From an uncultured Oscillospiraceae bacterium (GTDB lineage: Bacteria; Bacillota; Clostridia; Oscillospirales; Oscillospiraceae), in contig CAKTOF010000002.1 in NCBI GenBank assembly GCA_934589675.1, positions 104,508-168,507 on the forward strand: a DNA stretch of 64,000 nucleotides, read 5' to 3'. The stretch's first letter is position 1; each line of letters starts with the position of its first letter. The translations under genes and the position numbers were made by a program. The notes below the pieces were generated by a model. It searched no databases, was not told the origin of the DNA, and saw only the letters and a program-made list of their open reading frames with translations. This document shows, piece by piece, positions 57,926 through 64,000 of the stretch.

Positions 57926-59251
57926 ATGACTCAGTCCAAGTCGAAAGGTTTCGGCGCAAAGGGATGGATCATCCTGATCCTGACCTTCTTCAGCATCCTC
58001 ATCAACGCAATGATCATCTATGACTCGCTCAACGTCACGCTCCTGCCGGAGACCGGCCTCGGCTGGCCTGCCCGCCTCGGTCTCCAGAACCCCGGCATTC
58101 TCTACGTTTTCTCCACCATTGCAGCCTGGATCTCCGTCCCCGGTGCCATTTTCTTCGGCTGGCTCGGCGGCCGGAGGGGCAACAAGTTCGCATGGGGCCT
58201 GGCGCTGCTGTGCAACGCGGTCGTCTGCTTCCTGTGGAGCTTCGCCGGCGCGGCGCCGGTGTACCTCATCTTCATTGCGCTGGCCAACATCTGCGGCATG
58301 GGCTTCAGCTACATCTCCAGCCTGAACGTCGTCTCGAACTGGTTCCCGACGAAAAAGGGCCTTGCCATGGGCATTGTGACCATCGGCTTCCCGCTCTCGG
58401 CCACCATCGCGACGCCGCTTTGCTCGGCGCTGCTCAGCGGCGTCGGCCTGTCCGGCATCTACTACATGTTCGCCGTCGTCTGCCTCATCCTCGGCGTGCT
58501 CGTGTTCGCGCTCGTCAAGGACTTCCCCGAGCAGGCAGGCGCCTACCCGGACAACGACAGCAGCTTTGACCACGCCGCGGCGCAGAAGGCGCTCGAAGCG
58601 GGCATCGCCTACCGCAAGACGTCCATCTGGCAGCCGAAGCAGTTCCTCAAGACGAAAAACGTCTGGCGCATCATCTTCCCGCTCGGCGTCATGGAGCTGT
58701 TCTCGCTCGGCGTCATGTCGAACTTTGTCCCGCGCATGGCGCAGATCGGCTTTGTAAACGTGGCCGACGTGACGCCCATGCTCGCCTGCGCCGGCCTCGT
58801 CGCCTGCGTCGGCAGCTACCTGTGCGGCGTCATGGACCAGAAGCTCGGCACGAAAAAGGCCATCATCATCACGTTCCTGTTCGGCATCCTCTCGCTCGCG
58901 CTCAACGTCATCGGCGGCTTCGTCCACACGCCGGGCAGCGGCAAGGATCTCGGCTACGTACTCATCTTCATCGGCCAGCCGTTCATGGGCATCATGCTCG
59001 GCGGCGCGGCAAACTATCTCGTCAGCCTCATCGGCACCATCTGGGGTCGGTACGACTTTGAAAACGGCTACCGCGTCATGAAGCCCGCCGTCTCCATCAT
59101 CGGCGCGCTCGGCATCACGATCTGCGGCGCGCTCGGCAACTCGCTCTCCGGCGGCTATGCCTACGCGTACATCCTCATCGGCGCGCTGTGCATCCTCGGC
59201 GTGCTCGTCGCGCTCACGATCGACGACACCTACGTCGGTAAAAAAGATTAG
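57926..59251 (+). CDS. MFS transporter, oxalate/formate-antiporter-like (OFA)
   Basis: 441 residues; ATG after TTAGGAGGAATAACC. Twelve hydrophobic segments; signature WISVPGAIFFGWLGGRRGNKFAWG, YISSLNVVSNWFPTKKGLAMGIVTIGFPLSA in the first half, and a central loop of about 60 residues before WRIIFPLGVMELFSLGVM. The NWFPTKKGLAMG motif is typical of OFA and related monocarboxylate porters. Likely carries a small organic acid; the substrate is not fixed. Transcribed alone, between its promoter and a terminator. Confidence 0.88.
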   Translation: MTQSKSKGFGAKGWIILILTFFSILINAMIIYDSLNVTLLPETGLGWPARLGLQNPGILYVFSTIAAWISVPGAIFFGWLGGRRGNKFAWGLALLCNAVVCFLWSFAGAAPVYLIFIALANICGMGFSYISSLNVVSNWFPTKKGLAMGIVTIGFPLSATIATPLCSALLSGVGLSGIYYMFAVVCLILGVLVFALVKDFPEQAGAYPDNDSSFDHAAAQKALEAGIAYRKTSIWQPKQFLKTKNVWRIIFPLGVMELFSLGVMSNFVPRMAQIGFVNVADVTPMLACAGLVACVGSYLCGVMDQKLGTKKAIIITFLFGILSLALNVIGGFVHTPGSGKDLGYVLIFIGQPFMGIMLGGAANYLVSLIGTIWGRYDFENGYRVMKPAVSIIGALGITICGALGNSLSGGYAYAYILIGALCILGVLVALTIDDTYVGKKD

Positions 59252-59263
59252 ATCCACATAACA

Positions 59264-59301
59264 AAAACCGCGAAGCGCACGGAGCGCTTCGCGGTTTTTT
59301 G
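59264..59301. terminator. Bidirectional terminator
   Basis: AAAACCGCGAAGCGC-ACGGA-GCGCTTCGCGGTTTTTT between the convergent MFS and Mrp genes. Confidence 0.92.
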
Positions 59302-59310
59302 TGCTTATTT

Positions 59311-60135
59311 TTACGCCAGATCGACGAGCTTTGCGACCTCGGCGAGCAGCGCGGGATCCGCGTGCTCGACATCGCCCGCGTCCGTCAGAGCGGCGAGCTT
59401 CGGGTCAATGGGCAGCCGCGCGATCTTTTCAACGCCGTGCTCGGCGGCGACGGTCTCGAGATGGCTCTGGCCGAAGATGGCATGGCGCTTGCCGCAGTCC
59501 GGGCAGACGTAATACGACATATTCTCCACGATGCCGAGCACCGGGACGTCCATCATCTCGGCCATTTTGACCGCCTTGCCGACGATCATGGACACAAGCT
59601 CCTGCGGGCTCGTCACGATGACGATGCCGTCAATGGGAAGCGACTGGAACACCGTCAGCGGCACGTCGCCCGTTCCGGGCGGCATATCGACGAACAGATA
59701 GTCCACATCGCCCCAGAACACATCCGTCCAGAACTGCGTCACAACGCCGGAGATGACCGGGCCGCGCCACACGACGGGATCAGACGGGTTTTCCAGCAGC
59801 AGGTTGACGCTCATGACCTCGATGCCCGTTTTGGTTTTGGCCGGAATGATGCCGAACTCAGAGTTCTGCGCCAGCCCGGTCAGGCCGAACGCCTTCGGGA
59901 TGGACGGGCCGGTGACGTCCGCGTCGAGCACGGCGGCCTTGTAGCCCTCGCGCTGCGCGGCCACAGCCAGCATGCTCGTGACCATCGACTTGCCGACGCC
60001 GCCCTTGCCGCTGACGACGCCGATGACTTTTTTGATGGTGGAGTGGCTGTTTCCGGCCACGCGCAGGCTCTGCGGAGCCGTGCGCTCGCCGCAGTCAGAG
60101 CCGCAGCTTTCGCAGTTGTGTGTGCAATCGCTCAT
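59311..60135 (-). CDS. Mrp/NBP35-type iron-sulfur cluster carrier ATPase
   Basis: 274 residues. The N terminus carries four Cys in MSDCTHNCESCGSDC, as in NBP35-like proteins. Deviant Walker A GVVSGKGGVGKSMVTSMLA (~38-56), Walker B YLFVDMPPGTGDVPLTV, and a C-terminal YYVCPDCGKRHAIFG with the conserved CxxC that carries a 4Fe-4S cluster between subunits. Delivers clusters to apo-proteins; fitting in a region with several iron-sulfur enzymes. Upstream and downstream genes look independent. Confidence 0.93.
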   Translation of the reverse strand: MSDCTHNCESCGSDCGERTAPQSLRVAGNSHSTIKKVIGVVSGKGGVGKSMVTSMLAVAAQREGYKAAVLDADVTGPSIPKAFGLTGLAQNSEFGIIPAKTKTGIEVMSVNLLLENPSDPVVWRGPVISGVVTQFWTDVFWGDVDYLFVDMPPGTGDVPLTVFQSLPIDGIVIVTSPQELVSMIVGKAVKMAEMMDVPVLGIVENMSYYVCPDCGKRHAIFGQSHLETVAAEHGVEKIARLPIDPKLAALTDAGDVEHADPALLAEVAKLVDLA

Positions 60136-60176
60136 GGTAGTTCCTTCTTTCGATCAATTTTATGGTTTCGTCCGCT

Positions 60177-60746
60177 TTAGCCGAGGACGCCCAGATGCTC
60201 GAGCAGGATCTTCAAGCCCAGCAGAATGAGGATGACGCCGCCGACCAGCTCGGCGCGCGACTTGTACTTTGCGCCGACCGTATGCCCCAGCCGCACGCCC
60301 GCGGCCGAGAGAGAAAACGTCGTCACGCCGATGATGGCAAAGGCAAACAGCAGCTCGCCCGTGCGCCCGATCAAAAACGCGAACGTCACGCCGACGGCCA
60401 GCGCGTCGATGCTCGTCGCGACGGCCAGCGGCAGCATGGCCCGCCATGTGAGCGAGCCGTCGGCCTGCTCGCCGTCCCCGCGCGACTCCTTGATCATGTT
60501 CGCGCCGATGACCGCCAGAAGCACAAAGGCGATCCAGTGATCAAACGACGTGATGTACTGCGCAAACGCCGAGCCGAGCAGATAGCCGAGCGCCGGCATG
60601 AGCATCTGAAATCCGCCGAACCACGCGCCGACAAGGCACGCCTGTTTTCCCGTGATGCGCGGCAGCGCCAGCCCCTTGCACACGGACACGGCAAACGCGT
60701 CCATGGACAGGCTGACCGCGAGCAACAGCAGCTCTATAAAGCCCAT
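60177..60746 (-). CDS. mntP: Manganese efflux pump MntP
   Basis: 189 residues, six membrane segments in two repeats: LLLAVSLSMDAFAVSVCKGLAL (first DAFAVS) and LAVATSIDALAVGVTFAFL (second DALAVG). The acidic residues in these repeats bind Mn2+. Exports excess manganese. Only 25 bp separate it from trmO, so there is no room for a yybP-ykoY riboswitch; co-transcription with trmO is likely. Confidence 0.95.
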   Translation of the reverse strand: MGFIELLLLAVSLSMDAFAVSVCKGLALPRITGKQACLVGAWFGGFQMLMPALGYLLGSAFAQYITSFDHWIAFVLLAVIGANMIKESRGDGEQADGSLTWRAMLPLAVATSIDALAVGVTFAFLIGRTGELLFAFAIIGVTTFSLSAAGVRLGHTVGAKYKSRAELVGGVILILLGLKILLEHLGVLG

Positions 60747-60771
60747 TTTGTCCCCATCTTTCCCCGTTGAT

Positions 60772-61446
60772 TCAGTTCTCCCGCGTGATGTCCGTCACGG
60801 TCAGCGCGCCGCCACTCACGCGAAAGCGCACGTTGCACCCTGCAAACGACATGCCGTACACCCGCTCCGGGTCGCTTTGATACGACGGCCGCGGATCGTG
60901 CGAGAGCACGGCGAGCAGCGCGTCCCGCCGCGCCTGCGGCACGGCCTCGAGCAGCTCGTCCGCGCAGCTTACGGTCAGCAAAAAGTCCCCTGCGCCGTCC
61001 GTGAATCCGCCCGTCGCCTCCGGGCGGCAGTCTGCGTATGGAATGTACGGCTTGATGTCGTAGATCGGCGTGCCGTCCATGAGGTCTGCCCCGCGCACGA
61101 AGATCACCGGCCCCAGCTCCGGCGAAACCTCTACCCGCGCAAGACGCACGCACGACAGCCCGATCGGGTTCGGCCGGAACGGCGAGCGCGTTGCGAACAC
61201 GCCCATGCGCGTATTCCCGCCGAGCCGCGGCGGCCGCACCGTCGGCGACCACGTCTCTCTTACCGCGGCGGAAAACTGCCAGATGAGCCACAGGTGCGAA
61301 AACCCGTCCAGCCCGCGCACGGCGTCCGGATTGCGGAACTCCGGCTCGAACACAACGGCCGCCTCCAGCTCGTCGACAAGGCCGCTCTGCCGCGGGATGC
61401 CGAACTTCGTCGGAAAATCGCTGCGGATGCGCGCAATGATCTGCAT
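60772..61446 (-). CDS. trmO: tRNA (N6-threonylcarbamoyladenosine37-N6)-methyltransferase
   Basis: 224 residues. IARIRSDFPTKFGIPRQSGLVDEL, then FSHLWLIWQFS and the SAM-binding block GVFATRSPFRPNPIGLSCVRL typical of TsaA/TrmO. A C-terminal domain with IYDIKPYIPYADC follows. Methylates t6A37 in tRNA-Thr to m6t6A in E. coli. The upstream enzyme TsaD is encoded 40 kb away in the same window. Confidence 0.94.
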   Translation of the reverse strand: MQIIARIRSDFPTKFGIPRQSGLVDELEAAVVFEPEFRNPDAVRGLDGFSHLWLIWQFSAAVRETWSPTVRPPRLGGNTRMGVFATRSPFRPNPIGLSCVRLARVEVSPELGPVIFVRGADLMDGTPIYDIKPYIPYADCRPEATGGFTDGAGDFLLTVSCADELLEAVPQARRDALLAVLSHDPRPSYQSDPERVYGMSFAGCNVRFRVSGGALTVTDITREN

Positions 61447-61565
61447 GGCCCCGTCTCCCCTTCTGCTTCCCGCCCGCGCGGGCGCTCATTCTTGTTATTT
61501 TAATCTTCCGCTGCGCTGCTGTCAAGCCTTTGCCGGTGTTCCCCGCCCGCGCAACCGGCAGTTGC

Positions 61566-61595
61566 TTGCCAGACCATGCGGGCGTGTGGCATAAT
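61566..61595 (+). promoter_or_regulatory. Promoter of the HTH gene
   Basis: -35 TTGCCA (61566-61571), 18-bp spacer, -10 CATAAT (61590-61595), about 30 bp before the start codon. Confidence 0.55.
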
Positions 61596-61630
61596 GGCGT
61601 CAAACCCGAAAAAATGAGGAGGCGCACACT

Positions 61631-62071
61631 ATGGAAATGCGGGATACCCTGAAAAATCTGCGGCTGGACCACGGCCTGACGCAGGCGGAGCTGGCCGAGC
61701 GCGTACACGTGACGCGGCAGGCTGTCAGCCGCTGGGAGACGGGTGAGACCGTGCCGAATACCGAGACGCTCAAGCTGCTCTCCCGGCTCTACGACGTTTC
61801 GATCAACACGCTGCTCGGCGCGCCGCGGCAGCTCATCTGCCAGTGCTGCGGCATGCCGCTGGACGACACGACCGTCAGCCACGCCCCGGACGGCGCCATC
61901 GACGAGGACTACTGCAAGTGGTGCTACGACGGCGGCGAGTTCAAATACGAAAGCGCCGAACAGCTCATTGACTTCTGCGTCGCCCATATGGCCAGCGACG
62001 CCTGGCCCGCCGAGCAGGTCCGCGCGCACATGGAGGCCGTCGTGCCGACGCTTGCGCATTGGCAAAAATAA
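61631..62071 (+). CDS. XRE-family HTH protein with C-terminal zinc-ribbon domain
   Basis: 146 residues; ATG after GAGGAGGCGCACACT. HTH (5-60): LRLDHGLTQAELAERVHVTRQAVSRWETGETVPNTETLKLLS. A C-terminal zinc-ribbon-type domain (~70-146) begins CQCCGMPLDDTTV and continues EDYCKWCYDGGEF and FCVAHM. The combination is known in putative regulators whose effector is unknown. Autonomous gene in front of the flavoprotein at 62186, which it could regulate. Confidence 0.88.
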   Translation: MEMRDTLKNLRLDHGLTQAELAERVHVTRQAVSRWETGETVPNTETLKLLSRLYDVSINTLLGAPRQLICQCCGMPLDDTTVSHAPDGAIDEDYCKWCYDGGEFKYESAEQLIDFCVAHMASDAWPAEQVRAHMEAVVPTLAHWQK

Positions 62072-62092
62072 GCCGCGCGGGGCCGGCTTTTC

Positions 62093-62121
62093 TTGACGCG
62101 CGCCGTTTTGTGTGATATGTT
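62093..62121 (+). promoter_or_regulatory. Promoter of the flavoprotein gene
   Basis: -35 TTGACG (62093-62098), 17-bp spacer, -10 TATGTT (62116-62121), 64 bp before the start codon. Confidence 0.65.
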
Positions 62122-62185
62122 CAGTATGCTTAAATTTCGTTTTTCCGGGTCCGTTCCGGATGCACTGATAAGGAGGAACCCCCGT

Positions 62186-63790
62186 ATGGCACAATTCGGC
62201 AGACTCGGCGGCCCCGGCACGCAGGCGCCGCCGGAGCGGGACATCCCGCTCGATCTCCCCGCCCCCGCCTGGCTCGGCAGCGAGCCGGAAACGCCCGCGC
62301 CGGCCAGAACGCTCAGCGCAGACGTCGTCGTCCTCGGCGCAGGCCACGCCGGCCTCGCCTGCGCCCGCCGCGCGTCCGAGCGCGGGCTGTCCGTCATTTT
62401 GTGCGAGGTGCAGGCCGAGGCGCAGTACGCGCCGTTCGGCTTTGACATCGGGCACTTGAACTCCGCCTGGCAGGCGTCGCACGGCATCCCGCACTTTGAC
62501 CCGACGGAGTTCATCTCCGGCTATCAGCTCCAGTGCGCCGGGCGCGCGCAGCCCGACCTCATCCGCGACTTCGCCCGCCGCAGCGGCGAGGCGTTCGACT
62601 GGTTCATCGCCCCGCTGAGCGAAGGCGAGCGCGGGCAGATCATCCCGCTGTGCTGGCCGATGGCGCCGGATTACGAGACGCACGTCGGCCCGTTCCTCTC
62701 CTGCCCCGGCTCCGCAGAGCTGCCCGGCCCGCTGATGCGCACGGCCATGCGCGCAGGCATCGAGCGCGCGAGGCAAAACGGCGCGCAGGTGCTCTTCGGC
62801 ACGAAGGCCATCCGCCTGCTGCACGGTGACGGCCGCGTCACCGGCGCGGTCTGCCAGGATGAAAACGGCGACATTCTCCACCTGAACGCCGCGCGCGGCG
62901 TTGTGCTCGCGGCAGGCGACTGCGCGGGCGACCCCGAGATGCTGCGCGGCGTGTGCACCGAGGCAGCCGACATCAACGCAGGCCGTGTCATCCGCGGCCC
63001 TGGGCGCGACGGCTCCGGCATCCGCATGGGGCTGTGGGCCGGCGGGCGGCTCGAGGCAGGCCCGCGCGGCGCCATGGGCGGCACGCACGCCCTCCCGCTC
63101 GGCCCCGGCGGCACGATCGCAACGCTCTGGCTCAACCGCGACGGCCGGCGCTACTGCAACGAGGCCTTCGGCAGCCCTGCCACCGCCGGCGCGCAGGGCG
63201 CGCGCCAGCCGGGCGGCATGCTCTACGCCGTCTGGGACGGAAACTGGGAGCGCGCGTTCTACCACCAGATGGCCGCGCACTTTAACTTAAAATACTGGGG
63301 CGACGGGATGCGCGGCGACCTGGCCGCCATCATGACCGGTGCCCGTGAAGCCGGCCCCGCGGGCTTCACGTCCGGCCGCACGACGATCTACTGCGCCGAA
63401 ACGCCGGAGCTTCTGGCGGACTACCTCGGCCTGACCGGCAGCGCGAAGGAGAATTTTGCCGCGTCCATCGCGCGCTACAACCACTGGTGCGACATCGGCA
63501 TCGACGAGGACTACGCGCGCGACCCGTCCACGCTCCACGCGCTTAACACCCCGCCGTACTACGCCTTCGGCACGCCGAAAATGACCGGCATGATCATGGT
63601 CAGCCTCGCCGGACTCGAGGTCAACGGCGAGCAGAACTGCCTCGACCGCGACTTCGAGCCGATCAGCGGCCTGTACGCCACCGGCAACTGCTCCGGCGGC
63701 CGCTTCCCGCTGCAATACACCTCGCCCATGAACGGCATCAGCATCGGCATGGCCCTCACGCTCGGCTACTGCCTCGGCGACCAGATCTGA
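62186..63790 (+). CDS. FAD-dependent oxidoreductase, fumarate-reductase/flavoprotein-subunit family
   Basis: 534 residues from ATG 62186, 8 bp after AAGGAGG. A Pro-rich leader of about 45 residues precedes the FAD-binding VVVLGAGHAGLACARRASERG (~48-68). Further marks are AARGVVLAAGDCAGDPEML, GSGIRMGLWAGGRLE, and the C-terminal PISGLYATGNCSGGRFPLQYT and GISIGMALTLGY FAD contacts. No signal peptide, heme motif or FMN-binding domain. It resembles soluble reductases of unsaturated organic acids. No partner gene is adjacent, and the terminator after it shows it is transcribed alone. Substrate unknown. Confidence 0.88.
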   Translation: MAQFGRLGGPGTQAPPERDIPLDLPAPAWLGSEPETPAPARTLSADVVVLGAGHAGLACARRASERGLSVILCEVQAEAQYAPFGFDIGHLNSAWQASHGIPHFDPTEFISGYQLQCAGRAQPDLIRDFARRSGEAFDWFIAPLSEGERGQIIPLCWPMAPDYETHVGPFLSCPGSAELPGPLMRTAMRAGIERARQNGAQVLFGTKAIRLLHGDGRVTGAVCQDENGDILHLNAARGVVLAAGDCAGDPEMLRGVCTEAADINAGRVIRGPGRDGSGIRMGLWAGGRLEAGPRGAMGGTHALPLGPGGTIATLWLNRDGRRYCNEAFGSPATAGAQGARQPGGMLYAVWDGNWERAFYHQMAAHFNLKYWGDGMRGDLAAIMTGAREAGPAGFTSGRTTIYCAETPELLADYLGLTGSAKENFAASIARYNHWCDIGIDEDYARDPSTLHALNTPPYYAFGTPKMTGMIMVSLAGLEVNGEQNCLDRDFEPISGLYATGNCSGGRFPLQYTSPMNGISIGMALTLGYCLGDQI

Positions 63791-63795
63791 TTTCC

Positions 63796-63831
63796 TCCGC
63801 CCGCGGCCACCTTCGCCGCGGGCGGAATTTT
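63796..63831 (+). terminator. Terminator after the flavoprotein gene
   Basis: TCCGCCCGCGGC (63796-63807), 7-base loop, complement at 63815-63826, then ATTTTT. Confidence 0.9.
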
Positions 63832-63850
63832 TGGCACACGAAAATTCGGC

Positions 63851-63879
63851 TTGATTTTTCCCCGGATGGCTGTTATAAT
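63851..63879 (+). promoter_or_regulatory. tRNA-Val promoter
   Basis: -35 TTGATT (63851-63856), 17-bp spacer, consensus -10 TATAAT (63874-63879), start point about 8 bp before the tRNA. Confidence 0.88.
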
Positions 63880-63894
63880 GGTCAGGCAATCCTC

Positions 63895-63970
63895 GGAAGC
63901 GTAGCTCAGCAGGGAGAGCACTTGCTTCACACGCAAGGGGTCGTCGGTTCGAGCCCGGCCGTTTCCACCA
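63895..63970 (+). tRNA. tRNA-Val(CAC)
   Basis: 76 nt with encoded CCA. Acceptor GGAAGCG/CGTTTCC (one G-U), D-arm GCTC...GAGC, anticodon stem CTTGC/GCAAG with loop TTCACAC (anticodon CAC), T-arm GTCGG-TTCGAGC-CCGGC. A CCCACGAC...GTCGTGGG hairpin (63981-64000), probably its terminator, runs to the window edge. Confidence 0.96.
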
Positions 63971-64000
63971 ATAAGAAAACCCACGACGTTAGGTCGTGGG

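Noticed and set aside
60747..60771. yybP-ykoY manganese riboswitch in front of mntP
   Set aside because: Only 25 bp separate mntP from trmO, too short for the riboswitch.

Overview
The window reads as a chromosomal segment of a high-GC (roughly 60-65% by eye), low-redundancy Firmicute, most likely a gut Oscillospiraceae/Clostridia member. The basis is S-layer-homology (SLH) domains, HPr kinase, the murB-rapZ-yvcK-whiA-dnaE block, a cysteine T-box in front of cysS, a DinR-type SOS box, zinc-type ribosomal proteins L28 and L32, and hairpin-rich intergenic repeats. No rRNA gene is present, so the genus cannot be fixed. Most genes lie on the minus strand. I see no prophage, insertion sequence, integrase or CRISPR array.

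Layout. 1-6.1 kb: the tail of a plus-strand gene, an AgrC-like histidine kinase with a LytTR regulator (minus), then, divergently, a small membrane protein, a large SLH cell-surface protein and an alpha/beta hydrolase. A perfect 10-bp direct repeat with 22-bp period lies between the two divergent units. 6.2-10.0 kb: an accessory set of LysR regulator, orphan solute-binding lipoprotein and amidohydrolase, with candidate LysR operators. 10.0-18.4 kb: an accessory island of visibly lower GC. It holds two twin hairpin repeats, a rearrangement scar (a DUF6429-like remnant abutting a flavoprotein tail), and a four-gene operon (YeiH-like exporter, OYE/FadH-type reductase, fumarate-reductase-type flavoprotein, DASS-type anion transporter). 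A divergent LysR gene and a clear operator accompany the operon. The island ends at tRNA-Thr(CGU).

18.4-36.2 kb: housekeeping genes. These are tsaD-rimI-polA-MATE with overlapping ends, an ECF sigma factor with a membrane partner, a flavoprotein, L-serine dehydratase (sdaAB/sdaAA), a 195-bp inverted-repeat element, T-box-cysS, and the pgsA-rimO-recX-recA-prmC-DUF1385 run. 36.2-47 kb: an OmpR-type two-component system with a lipoprotein, dnaE, and whiA-yvcK-rapZ-murB. 47-52.5 kb: hprK, rpmB, gpsA-plsY-der, rpmF-yceD. 52.6-56.1 kb (plus strand): HAD phosphatase, MBOAT acyltransferase and a DHHW/AlgJ-like partner, probably for acylation of a surface polymer. 56.1-64 kb: an SOS-controlled Y-family polymerase, an inverted repeat cluster, an OFA-type MFS transporter, Mrp, MntP, TrmO, an HTH-zinc-ribbon protein, a second flavoprotein reductase and tRNA-Val(CAC).

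The best candidates for something undescribed are the 11.0-18.2 kb reductase/transport operon with its LysR switch, and the LytTR-controlled SLH unit at 0.2-5 kb. Substrates and signals cannot be read from sequence alone.
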